Notes under the pieces: generated by a model
What the model was told of the DNA's origin: nothing
Seen by the model: only the letters and a program-made list of their open reading frames with translations
Database searches by the model: none
Translations under genes and position numbers: made by a program
In this document: one piece after another, positions 1 through 8,930 of the stretch
Numbering within the stretch: position 1 is the stretch's first letter
Layout: every line of letters starts with the position of its first letter
Assembly (NCBI GenBank): GCA_041397765.1
Contig: JAWKWA010000020.1
Location: 1 to 64,000 of the forward strand
Direction of reading: 5' to 3'
DNA length: 64,000 bases
From: JAWKWA01 sp041397765
GTDB taxonomy: Bacteria; Pseudomonadota; Alphaproteobacteria; Rhizobiales; Hyphomicrobiaceae

Positions 1-1
1 C

Positions 2-301
2 TTGCGCGTCTCGGCCCGCCGGGGCACCGGCATCGGCGAATTGGAGCGGTTGATCGCAAGGCGCGCATCGCAGGCGGCGGGCGACGCCGAAAGCCTGCTC
101 GTCGTGCGCGCCCGCGAGCGTCAGTGTCTCGAGCAGACATTGGCCGCGATCGAGGAGTTTCTCGATCCTTCCGAGCAGGAGCTCGCGCTCGGTGCCGAGG
201 CGCTGCGGCGCGCCAATCATGCGCTCGGCCGGCTCGCCGGCAGCATCGGCGTCGAGGAGGTTCTCGGCGCGATCTTCGCGCGTTTCTGCATCGGCAAGTA
301 G
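2..301 (+). CDS. mnmE: MnmE C-terminal part (tRNA modification GTPase), 5' end outside window
   Basis: C-terminal 99 residues of MnmE, the GTPase that with MnmG adds the carboxymethylaminomethyl group to U34 of certain tRNAs in the cytoplasm. The fragment opens at the G5 motif (VSARRGTGIGELERL) and continues through the C-terminal helical domain to the diagnostic ending FCIGK, whose cysteine is conserved in the family. The start codon and most of the G domain lie upstream of the window. mnmG, often a neighbour, does not follow; a small secreted-protein gene does. Identification rests on the G5 motif plus the invariant tail. Confidence 0.93.
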   Translation: MRVSARRGTGIGELERLIARRASQAAGDAESLLVVRARERQCLEQTLAAIEEFLDPSEQELALGAEALRRANHALGRLAGSIGVEEVLGAIFARFCIGK

Positions 302-499
302 CCCTTCGCATCCGAAACCGACGAGACCCGTTGCGCGTGTCGCGCAGTGGCACGCAGCGATGCGAGCCATTCACCGCGATCAACCATCTTCCCGGTCCGG
401 CATCGCCGCGTTAGCGCTTCGCATGCAGACTTTCGCCGGTTCGTTGAGCCTACAGCCTGTGCCGCGTGTCGGCACCGGCCACGAGAGGGAGTCGTTGTC

Positions 500-964
500 A
501 TGAAATCCGTGAGAGTCCTGCTCGCCGTCTTGGCGGCAGCCCTGGTCATGGGCACGAGCGGGGAGGCGAGCGCATTCGGCCGTCACCGCCACGGCCACGC
601 CGTCGCCTGCTACAAGAAGGTCGTCGAGCCGGCGGTCTACGACTATGTCACGCGCCGCGTGATGTTGACGCCGGGCTGGTACGACACCGAGGTCACCCCG
701 GCGGTCTACCGCACGGTGCATGCCTCCGTCGTCGTCCGGCCGGCCGGCTATGACTGGATCGTGAAGGTCGACAGCCATGGCAACGAGGTGCGCTGCAAGG
801 TCGAGCGTCCGGCGGTCGTCCGGCAGGTGGCGCGCCGTGTGCTGGTGAACTCGGGCCATTCCTCGCGCGTCTATCATCCTCCGGTCTATGGCCATGTCCG
901 CGAGCGCGTGCTCGTGCGCGCCGCCCGCTACTCCTGGGTGCGTATCCACCCCTCGTGCCAGTGA
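500..964 (+). CDS. small secreted protein with degenerate P-A-x-Y repeats
   Basis: 154 residues starting at an ATG after a purine-rich stretch (GAGAGGGAG). Residues 1-25 form a signal peptide (MKSVRVLLAVLAAALVMG, cleavage after the ASA near residue 25). The mature part is a string of loosely repeated units of the type 'V-x-x-P-A-x-Y-x-x-V-x-R-R-V-M/L' followed by an aromatic pair (YDW, YSW), seen about four times. It is basic and rich in Tyr, Val and Arg, with one Cys near the start of the mature part, one in the middle and one near the end. The 168-residue secreted protein at 57269-57775 has the same pattern, so the two look like one family. Function unknown; a periplasmic or envelope location is inferred from the leader. 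Confidence 0.72.
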   Translation: MKSVRVLLAVLAAALVMGTSGEASAFGRHRHGHAVACYKKVVEPAVYDYVTRRVMLTPGWYDTEVTPAVYRTVHASVVVRPAGYDWIVKVDSHGNEVRCKVERPAVVRQVARRVLVNSGHSSRVYHPPVYGHVRERVLVRAARYSWVRIHPSCQ

Positions 965-973
965 GACCGCGAC

Positions 974-1000
974 GTAGGGGCGAGCACCGCTCGTCCCTAC
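974..1000. repeat. REP-like palindromic element, copy 1
   Basis: Imperfect palindrome with arms GTAGGGGCGAGC and GCTCGTCCCTAC, 10 bases after the stop of the secreted-protein gene. Copy 2 (1073-1099) is in inverted orientation and a third relative lies at 41238-41266. Confidence 0.7.
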
Positions 1001-1072
1001 GAAGGCGAATTGCCACGAGGCGTCAGCGCATCCCGGCCAGAGGCATGGGCCGGCCCTGCAACCGAGCGAAGC

Positions 1073-1099
1073 GTAGGGACGAGCGGTGCTCGCCCGCGC
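1073..1099. repeat. REP-like palindromic element, copy 2 (inverted to copy 1)
   Basis: Begins GTAGGGACGAGCGGTGCTCG, the reverse complement of the corresponding part of copy 1; the outer right arm is degenerate (CGCGC in place of CCTAC). The two copies flank about 70 bases and together could fold into a large stem between the convergent secreted-protein and HAD genes. Confidence 0.62.
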
Positions 1100-1156
1100 T
1101 TTCGTTGCGGTCTCGACGACCGGTTCTCCCGCCGATCGCCACCGCCGCCATCCGTT

Positions 1157-1873
1157 TCAGGCGAGGCACCGGGTGAAATCCTCGCTCGCCGGCATCTCGG
1201 CGATGCTGCCGAGGATCAGGTCTGCGAACCCCTCGAGGTCGGCGGGCGCGCTCGGTCCGGTCAGCACGCCGATCTTCAGCCCGGCACCGCCGGCGCTCGC
1301 CATCCTGAGGTCGTTGATGCTGTCGCCGACCACGCAGACCTCCTCGGGCGCCAGCCCTTGCGATCGGCAGAAGGCGGTCACCATGCCGGGCCCGGGCTTG
1401 GCTCCATGGCCGGAATCATAGCCCGCCAGGAACGCAAAATGGGGGAGCACGTCGTGTCGGGCGAGCGACGTCTCGATACCGAGCATGGAATCGTTGGTTG
1501 CTACGCCGATCGGTATGCCGCGCCCCCGCAGCCAGCGGAGTGTCTCGACGGCGCCCGGAACCAGCACGGAATGCGTCTTGCCGCCTTCCTCGAAAATCCG
1601 GTCGATATCGTCCGCCAGTGCCGCGTAACGGCTGCTGCCGATCACCTCGCTGAATACCGCCGCGATTTCCTTCGCGGTCCCTTGCGCGAGCGGCGTTCCC
1701 GGCAGGCAGCGATCCGTCTCGGGGTCCTGGCCGCCATGGCTGAGCAGCCGGTTGGCGAGTGTCACATCGCCGCCGGCGGCGTGAAGTGCGGCCGCACGAT
1801 TGATCGGCGACCAGCTCAAATGGAAGTCGATGATCGTTCCGTCCTTGTCGAACAGCACGCCGCGAATGGCCAA
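1157..1873 (-). CDS. HAD-family hydrolase (phosphoglycolate-phosphatase-like)
   Basis: 238 residues. Motif I is LFDKDGT near residues 7-13 (Asp nucleophile and acid/base Asp), motif II is the ATND region, and motif IV is GDSIND, all as in the Gph/phosphoserine-phosphatase branch of the HAD superfamily; the helical insert between motifs I and II is a C1-type cap. It should hydrolyse a small phosphate ester in the cytoplasm; substrate not deducible. The start is TTG at 1873, chosen because GGGGAGG lies five bases upstream and the protein then begins right before the first beta strand (AIRGVLFDKDG). A longer frame would overlap hslU. It lies 49 bases after hslU and is probably the last gene of the hslV operon. 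Confidence 0.88.
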   Translation of the reverse strand: MAIRGVLFDKDGTIIDFHLSWSPINRAAALHAAGGDVTLANRLLSHGGQDPETDRCLPGTPLAQGTAKEIAAVFSEVIGSSRYAALADDIDRIFEEGGKTHSVLVPGAVETLRWLRGRGIPIGVATNDSMLGIETSLARHDVLPHFAFLAGYDSGHGAKPGPGMVTAFCRSQGLAPEEVCVVGDSINDLRMASAGGAGLKIGVLTGPSAPADLEGFADLILGSIAEMPASEDFTRCLA

Positions 1874-1922
1874 GTGAGCCTCCCCCGCCCGGTGATTGCC
1901 CGCGACGCCGTGAACCGGCGCC

Positions 1923-3223
<1,301 letters not shown>

Positions 3224-3227
<4 letters not shown>

Positions 3228-3775
3228 GTCTCTCTCCGGCGCCGCCGCGACGGGCGTTCGCCACGGCTGGGGGCGGCTGGTTTGTAATGTATGTCGCGTG
3301 CCATCAGCAGGCGCCGCGCGCCGGCCGGGCCGATCAGCCTGACCGGCTCGAAACCGGCGCGGCCGAGGCAGCCGACCGACGAGATGTTGCGTCCGTCCGG
3401 ATCGGCGACGAGCCGGGCGACGTTCTCGTGGTGCGCCTCTTCGACGAACTGCTTGAGGAACGCGGCGCCGTGGCCCTTGCCGAGCGCCTCGGGCTCGCCG
3501 ATCAGGAAGTCGATGCCGCGCGTCCCCTCCGGCTGCTCGGGAAGCTCCCCATCCGATGTCGCCGGATACCATTGCAGATAGCCGATCGGCCTCGCCTCAT
3601 GCACGACGACCAGCGGCACCGTGTCGTCGCCCGCCACATGCCGGGCGATCTCGGCGATCTCCTCGCCGCTCCGGCCCCACCACTTGGCGACGTGGCGCTC
3701 ACCGAGCCAGCGGCCGATCAGCGGCAGATCCGCCGTCTCTGCCCGCCGGAACACATAGGGCCCGGTCATGCTCAT
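3224..3775 (-). CDS. GNAT acetyltransferase, AAC(6')-like
   Basis: 183 residues of the GNAT fold, closest in motif pattern to the aminoglycoside 6'-N-acetyltransferase / Acetyltransf_8 branch: WW near the N-terminal third, GYLQWYP in strand 4, GIDFLIGEPE, the acetyl-CoA loop LGKGHGAAFL, then VADPDGRNISSVGCLGRAGF. The acceptor cannot be told from sequence; being between hslV and hslU does not imply antibiotic resistance, and a peptide or small-amine substrate is equally possible. The tail is strongly basic (RRRRRE). Overlaps of four bases with both neighbours (ATGA) place it in a tightly coupled operon. A second ATG lies two codons inside the chosen start. Confidence 0.85.
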
Positions 3776-4143
3776 GTCGCGGACGGTCCTCGGCCTGAGG
3801 GCTCGGCTCCCGATCCGCCATCGAGCATCATCACCATCGCGTGCTCGTCGATATGGCGACCCTCGTGGCATAGCGCCCGCGGCTCCGGGCCGGAGATCGA
3901 GAAGCCGTGGCGGCGATAGCGGCTGAGTGCATCTGAATTGGCGGTGCCGGCCGCCTCGCCGCGGCTCTCGGCGAGGAAGATCGTCGCGCTGCCGAGAATG
4001 GCGCTGAAGGCCTCGAGCGGTCGGGCGCGGGCGTCCTCCAGGGCATCCCCGAAGGCTTCCGGGCTCTTTGTCAGCGTTTCGAGCCGGACCGCGCGATAGA
4101 ACTCCGCATCCTCGCAACCGAGCTGGCGGATCGCGATGCTCAT
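3772..4143 (-). CDS. GNAT-type protein lacking the acetyl-CoA-binding core (internal in-frame deletion)
   Basis: 123 residues, much shorter than the usual GNAT of 160-180. The N-terminal half is intact (MSIAIRQLGCEDAEFYRAVR, then an arm with ATIFLAESRGEAAGTA), and the C-terminal end is intact (SRYRRHGFSISGPEPRAL, then HAMVMML). The strand-4/5 segment with the R/Q-x-x-G-x-G/A acetyl-CoA loop, about 50-60 residues, is missing: GEAAGTA is joined directly to NSDALSRYRRHGF. No out-of-frame remnant of the missing part is present, so this is a deletion, not a frameshift. The frame stays open and keeps ATGA overlaps with hslV and the next GNAT. Catalysis is unlikely; it may persist because it maintains translational coupling. 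Confidence 0.75.
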   Translation of the reverse strand: MSIAIRQLGCEDAEFYRAVRLETLTKSPEAFGDALEDARARPLEAFSAILGSATIFLAESRGEAAGTANSDALSRYRRHGFSISGPEPRALCHEGRHIDEHAMVMMLDGGSGAEPSGRGPSAT

Positions 4144-4709
4144 CTTGCGTTCTCGAGACTCTCGATGACGAGATTGCGGTTGGTATAGACGCAGATGTCG
4201 GCGGCGACCTCCATGGCCTTACGCGCGATATCCTCCGCGGACAGGCCGTTCTCGGTCTCGATGAGTGCACGGGCAGCGGCGAGAGCGTAGTTGCCGCCCG
4301 ACCCGATGCCCATCACCTGGCCGTCGGGCTCGAGCACGTCGCCCGTTCCGGTGAGGACGAGCGAACTTTTGGCGTCGGCGACGATCATCATCGCCTCGAG
4401 CCGGCGCAGATAGCGGTCGGTCCGCCAGTCCTTGGCGAGATCGACACAGGCCCTGACGAGCTGGTCGGGATACTGGTCGAGCTTGGCCTCGAGCCGCTCG
4501 AACAGTGTGAAGGCGTCGGCCGTGGCGCCGGCAAAACCGCCGATGACATGGCCCTTGCCGAGCCTGCGGACCTTGCGGGCATTGGCCTTGATGACGGTCG
4601 AGCCGAGGCTCACCTGTCCATCGCCGGCCACGACGACGCGCCCGCCCTTGCGGACGGTGAGGATGGTTGTGCCGTGCCAGAGCGGCGGGGCGGAATGGGT
4701 GTGACTCAC
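4140..4709 (-). CDS. hslV: HslV, proteolytic subunit of the HslUV protease
   Basis: 189 residues. The N-terminal threonine peptidase of the HslUV complex; the nucleophile is the first Thr of WHGTTILTVRKGG, exposed after removal of a 13-residue propeptide. VVVAGDGQVSLG and the NARKVRRLG segment are family hallmarks, and GSGGNYALAAARAL precedes the C-terminal helices. The start is GTG at 4709, giving a propeptide of the usual alphaproteobacterial type; no ATG in frame fits better. It is the first gene of the operon hslV-GNAT-GNAT-hslU-HAD and is divergent from hisB, so its promoter should lie in 4710-4917. Confidence 0.95.
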   Translation of the reverse strand: MSHTHSAPPLWHGTTILTVRKGGRVVVAGDGQVSLGSTVIKANARKVRRLGKGHVIGGFAGATADAFTLFERLEAKLDQYPDQLVRACVDLAKDWRTDRYLRRLEAMMIVADAKSSLVLTGTGDVLEPDGQVMGIGSGGNYALAAARALIETENGLSAEDIARKAMEVAADICVYTNRNLVIESLENAR

Positions 4710-4917
4710 GCTTATACAGGATCCGACATGGTGAATGGGCTCAGCCGTGATATCGAGACTGGCCGGCAGGGTGTCAAGGCCGAGGCGGCGGCGCCGGGCG
4801 GCGGGCCTCCGGACAGCCCCCTTGCGCAGCAGGGTCCGCCTCGGGCATTCCCGGCACAGCCAAGGACAATGAGAACCGCCCCGGTCCCGATACCGGGGAG
4901 CGCGATCGAGACAGACC

Positions 4918-5517
4918 ATGACCCATCGCAAGGCCACCGTCGCCCGCAAGACCCGTGAGACCGACATCACCGCGTCCATCGACCTCGATGGCCGGGGCAT
5001 CTCCGACATCGCGACCGGGGTCGGCTTCCTCGACCACATGCTCGAGCAGGTCTCCCGCCACGGCCTCATCGACATCCGGCTGAAGGCCAAGGGCGACCTC
5101 CATATCGACCAGCACCATACGGTGGAGGATTCCGGCATCGTGCTCGGACAGGCGGTGCTGAAGGCGCTCGGCGACCGCGCCGGCATCACCCGCTACGCCT
5201 CGGTCCACCTGCCGATGGACGAATGCCTGACCCGCGTCGCGATCGACATTTCCGGCCGGCCCTATCTCGTCTGGAAGGTCGCCTTCTCGCGCCACAAGGT
5301 CGGCGATATGGACACCGAGCTCTTCCGCGAGTGGTTCATGGCGTTCGCCATGAATGCCGGCATCACGCTCCATGTCGAGAATCTCTATGGCGAGAACTGC
5401 CACCACATCGCCGAGACCTGTTTCAAGGGGCTGGCGCGGGCACTGCGCGACGCCGTGGCGCTCGATCCGAGGCAGGAGCTGAGGGTACCCTCGACCAAAG
5501 GAACGCTCGACGTCTGA
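4918..5517 (+). CDS. hisB: HisB, imidazoleglycerol-phosphate dehydratase
   Basis: 199 residues, single-domain form. It dehydrates imidazoleglycerol phosphate to imidazole-acetol phosphate in histidine biosynthesis (EC 4.2.1.19). The manganese ligands are in the two HHxxE motifs (HIDQHHTVEDSG and NCHHIAETCFKG), with GVGFLDHMLEQ, MDECLTRV and the STKGT terminus. Start ATG at 4918. It heads a his segment followed by DUF2628 and hisH. Confidence 0.97.
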   Translation: MTHRKATVARKTRETDITASIDLDGRGISDIATGVGFLDHMLEQVSRHGLIDIRLKAKGDLHIDQHHTVEDSGIVLGQAVLKALGDRAGITRYASVHLPMDECLTRVAIDISGRPYLVWKVAFSRHKVGDMDTELFREWFMAFAMNAGITLHVENLYGENCHHIAETCFKGLARALRDAVALDPRQELRVPSTKGTLDV

Positions 5518-5635
5518 GCCGAACCTGCAAGGGGCGGCTCGGCGGGTGGTGGCCTTGATGGCCGCCGGATATGGTGAGCAGAGGGAACGGGCCAAGGCCG
5601 CGCCTCTCCCGATCTTCCGCATGGAGTGGGTTCAG

Positions 5636-6063
5636 ATGAGCCTCTACACCGTCCACGCACCGGTCCCTCCTGGCGACCTGTCGGCGCTCGATCCCGCCGA
5701 TATCGTGCTCGTGAAGGACGGCTTCAGTTGGCCGGCCTTCATGTTCGGCGGGCTCTGGCTGCTCGTCCTTGGCATGTGGCGAGAGCTTCTCGCCTTCCTC
5801 GTGCTGGCCGTCGCGGGGTCTATGCTCTGAGCCTCGTCGGGGCGGGACCGGACCTCGCCTCAACCTGGCTTACCGCCCTCGGCCTCGTGCTCGGTTTCGC
5901 CGGCAACGACTTGCGCCGCATGAGGCTCGAGCGCCGGGGTTTTGCGGATTGGGGCGCCGTCTCGGGCGACAGCCGGGAGGAGCGGGAGCTGCGCCTTGCC
6001 GACCGGCTCGTGCGGCAGGCCAGCCAGCCGCGCGCGAGCATGGCCACGGGGGCCGCGTCGTGA
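5636..6063 (+). pseudogene. DUF2628-domain membrane protein, frameshifted
   Basis: A small membrane protein of the DUF2628 family, commonly found between hisB and hisH in Rhizobiales. The first frame reads MSLYTVHAP, then DIVLVKDGFSWPAFMFGGLW and a hydrophobic segment, and stops at 5830. The C-terminal half (WLTALGLVLGFAGNDLRRMR, then LERRGFADWGAVSG) continues in another frame up to 6063. The switch requires a loss of one base (or gain of two) near 5815-5830. Both halves are well preserved, which suggests a sequence error. The end overlaps the hisH start by four bases (GTGA), the usual coupling for this pair. Confidence 0.72.
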
Positions 6064-6712
6064 GCGAGACCGTCGCCATCATCGACTACGGCTCCGGCAA
6101 TCTGCACTCCGCCGCCAAGGCCTTCGAGCGTGCCGCCCGGGAGACCGGGTTGCCGTCGCGGATCATGGTGACCGATCGCCCCGAGACCGTTGCCGCGGCC
6201 GACCGTGTCGTGTTGCCCGGCGTCGGCGCCTTTGCCGATTGCATGGCGGGCCTTCAGGCCAACCCCGGCCTGCTCGAAGCGGTCGGCGAGGCGGTGCGCC
6301 GGAAGGGCCGGCCGCTGCTCGGCATCTGCGTCGGCATGCAGCTCCTCGCCGACCGGGGCTTCGAGCACACCGTCACCGAAGGGCTCGGCTGGATCGGCGG
6401 CGAGGTCCGGCGCATCGAGCCGGCCGTCCCCGGCCTCAAGGTGCCGCATGGGCTGGAACGCGCTTCGGGTGGTCCGGCCGCACCCTGCTCGAGGGCATCC
6501 GCACCGGCGAGGACGGCCTGCACGCCTATTTCGTCCATTCCTATCAGCTCGTCGTCGACGCCCGCGCCGACCTCGTCGCCGAGACCGACCATGGCGGGCC
6601 CCTCACGGCCATGGTCGCGCGCGGCAACATCGCCGGCACGCAGTTCCATCCCGAGAAGAGCCAGGCGCTGGGCCTGGCCCTCATCGCCAATTTCCTGAGC
6701 TGGCGGGTCTGA
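6060..6712 (+). pseudogene. hisH: HisH, glutamine amidotransferase subunit of IGP synthase, with two small indels
   Basis: Starts at GTG 6060: ETVAIIDYGSGNLHSAAKAF, with LPGVGAFADCM and the nucleophile elbow LGICVGMQLL. After KVPH (about 6447) the reading moves to a second frame (MGWNALRVVRPHP) and near 6483 to a third (TLLEGIRTGEDGLHAYFVHS), which carries the remaining triad part GTQFHPEKSQALG. Each switch fits loss of two bases, the first within an expected CCG-CAC-ATG. All catalytic elements are present across the three frames. HisH supplies ammonia to HisF; hisA and hisF, its usual followers, are absent downstream. Confidence 0.85.
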
Positions 6713-6720
6713 GCGGGCGA

Positions 6721-7077
6721 TCAGATCAGCAGATCGAGGCTCCGGTCGTTGGCGGGACAGGTGCGGGACGAGCCACCATCGGGCTCGGCTGGCCGGGGCT
6801 CGAAAGTGCCGCGACCCTCCATGCCCGTCTCGGGCTCGGGCAGGCCCGGCCCGGTGCCTTGCCGTGTCTTGCGGTCGAGCTCCTGCGCCCGGTCGGGCTT
6901 GGACGACTGGTTGCCGTTCTTGAAATCGGTGATCTCGGCCGCCGCCACGAGCACCGGCGCCGCCAAGGCGAGCGCGCTGCCGGGATGAGCGGTCTGGAGC
7001 AACACCGCGACGGCACCCCACGCGGCCGACCGCGATCCGCTTCGACCGGCGCGTCGCAGCCCGAAACGACCCCTCAT
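6721..7077 (-). CDS. hypothetical exported protein
   Basis: 118 residues, convergent with hisH. The ATG at 7077 follows GGGAGG at good distance. Residues 1-47 look like an extended basic leader plus hydrophobic stretch (GAVAVLLQTAHPG, LALAAPVLVAAAE), consistent with a signal peptide. The rest is polar, low in hydrophobics, with Pro, Glu and Gly (EITDFKNGNQSSKP) and probably disordered. No family recognised. Confidence 0.5.
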   Translation of the reverse strand: MRGRFGLRRAGRSGSRSAAWGAVAVLLQTAHPGSALALAAPVLVAAAEITDFKNGNQSSKPDRAQELDRKTRQGTGPGLPEPETGMEGRGTFEPRPAEPDGGSSRTCPANDRSLDLLI

Positions 7078-7232
7078 GTCGACCTCCCTATCCCGCGATG
7101 CCTCGGCCCGGACCGATGACACTGGCGGACCCAGTCACGCGGCAAACCACGAATCCGACCGGTCGCCGGGCGAGCGAACCGGATTGGCGTCGAAATTGCT
7201 TGCCCCTCGCTTCAGAACATGGGGAGAGGCGA

Positions 7233-7463
7233 ATGGCATCACAATGGCACCCTGAGACCGGCGCGGTCGCATCCGATCACGAGATCGAGCTGATGGCGAG
7301 CGTGCTCGAGGGGCGGCACGGGGTATGGGCGGCCGAGGTCGCGGATTTTCTCGCGACCGCCCATAAACAGGCCGAGGATTCCAACCGCAGCGAAGCCTGG
7401 TCGATGGTGGCACGAACCGTGCGTCGCCGCGAGCATCGCCGCTGCACGGCGTACCAAAGCTGA
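7233..7463 (+). CDS. hypothetical small protein
   Basis: 76 residues with a good Shine-Dalgarno site (GGGGAGAGGCGA before ATG). Contains a helical segment HEIELMASVLEGRHGVWAAE followed by VADFLATAHKQAED and a basic tail ending RREHRRCTAYQS. No signal peptide or membrane segment. Composition fits the neighbours. Function unknown; it lies 47 bases before the flippase gene on the same strand. Confidence 0.6.
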   Translation: MASQWHPETGAVASDHEIELMASVLEGRHGVWAAEVADFLATAHKQAEDSNRSEAWSMVARTVRRREHRRCTAYQS

Positions 7464-7510
7464 GCACAAGGGGGGCGTCCGGCCGGGCGCCATTTCATCC
7501 GGATACGAAC

Positions 7511-8917
7511 ATGGCGGCGAAGTCGCATTCGATTGGCACAGCCGAGGTCGGCCATCTGGGCGCGGCCCGCGACCTCTTCTGGAAGATTTGGGAAGGTCTC
7601 GCTGCCCGCGACGAGCGCGGCGGCACCCAGCGTGCGGCCCTCGTGGCCTTCGCCATCCGGGTCGCCAGCGCCGGCATCGCCTACCTGTCGCAGGTGCTGA
7701 TGGCCCGCTGGATGGGCGCCTTCGACTATGGCGTCTTCGTCTATGTCTGGGTCTGGGTGTTGATCCTCGGCGGCCTGTCGACGGCGGGTCTCTCCGTCTC
7801 GGTGATCCGCTTCGTGCCCGAATACAAGGAGCGCGGCGAGCCTGCGCTGTGGCGCGGCGTCGTCCGCCAGTCGCGTGTCCTCGCGGTGTCGATCAGCACC
7901 TGCGTCGCTCTGCTCGGCCTTGCCGGTATCTGGCTGCTCGGCGACCTCGTCGAGAGTCACTTCGTGCTGCCGGCCTATCTGGCGCTGTTCTGCCTGCCGA
8001 TCTACACGTTGACCGATGTCCAGGACGGCATCGGCCGCGCCCATTCCTGGATCCAGCTCGCGCTGTTGCCGCCCTATGTGCTGCGACCGCTCTTCATCCT
8101 GCTCGGCATGGTCGCCGCTCACGCCGCCGGTCTGCCCATGGAGGCCCCGACCGCTGCGGGCGCCGCCATCGTCGCGACCTGGGCTGCCGGCCTCATCCAG
8201 CTTTCGGTGATGGAGCCGCGGCTCACCGCCGAGACCGGTCATGGTCCACGCGCCACCGAGACCGGCCGCTGGCTGAGGACCTCGCTGCCGATCCTCTTCA
8301 TCTACGGCTTCGAGCTGCTACTGCAGAACACCGACGTGCTCGTTCTCTCGCGCTTCGTCGCACCCTCCGAGATCGGCGTCTATTTCGCCGCGCTGAAGAC
8401 CATCAGCCTCATCTCGTTCGTGCACTATGCGGTCGGATCGGCGGTGGCGAGCCGTCTGTCGGCGCTCAACACGCGCGGCGATCGTGCAGGGCTTGCGGCC
8501 TTCGTCTCCGATGCCGCCAACTGGACCTTCTGGCCCTCGCTCGCCGGCGCCACGGCGCTGCTGATCGCCGGCCCGAGCCTGCTCGGATTCTTCGGCGCGG
8601 ATTTCCAGAGCGGCTATCCGGTGATGTTCGCGCTCGCCGCCGGTTTCCTGGTGCGTGCCGCCTTCGGCCCGGCCGAGTTCGTGCTGCGCATGCTGGGCGA
8701 GGAGCGGGCCTGCGCCTATGTGCTCGGCGGCACGGCCCTCTTCAACATCGCGCTGAATGTCCTGCTGGTGTCCCACTACGGCATGATGGGCTCGGCGATC
8801 GCCACTGCGACCTCGCTCTCGCTCGCGGCCGTCGTATTCGCCATCGTCGCCTGGGCGCGCCTCGGCCTCGACATCTCCGTGTTCGGCGCCGTCAAGCGCC
8901 GCGCGGCGGACGCCTGA
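7511..8917 (+). CDS. polysaccharide/oligosaccharide flippase (Wzx/MurJ-like MOP superfamily)
   Basis: 468 residues, almost wholly hydrophobic with about 12-14 predicted membrane helices. An N-terminal region of about 45 polar residues precedes the first helix (RVASAGIAYLSQVLMARWMG), a signature of the polysaccharide-biosynthesis transporters that flip lipid-linked sugars across the inner membrane. The second half (YGFELLLQNTDVLVLSRFVA) repeats the pattern. There are no glycosyltransferases next to it, so the substrate is open. It converges on the dual-ATPase gene with only 13 bases between the stops. Confidence 0.82.
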   Translation: MAAKSHSIGTAEVGHLGAARDLFWKIWEGLAARDERGGTQRAALVAFAIRVASAGIAYLSQVLMARWMGAFDYGVFVYVWVWVLILGGLSTAGLSVSVIRFVPEYKERGEPALWRGVVRQSRVLAVSISTCVALLGLAGIWLLGDLVESHFVLPAYLALFCLPIYTLTDVQDGIGRAHSWIQLALLPPYVLRPLFILLGMVAAHAAGLPMEAPTAAGAAIVATWAAGLIQLSVMEPRLTAETGHGPRATETGRWLRTSLPILFIYGFELLLQNTDVLVLSRFVAPSEIGVYFAALKTISLISFVHYAVGSAVASRLSALNTRGDRAGLAAFVSDAANWTFWPSLAGATALLIAGPSLLGFFGADFQSGYPVMFALAAGFLVRAAFGPAEFVLRMLGEERACAYVLGGTALFNIALNVLLVSHYGMMGSAIATATSLSLAAVVFAIVAWARLGLDISVFGAVKRRAADA

Positions 8918-8930
8918 GCCGGCGCCGCGC

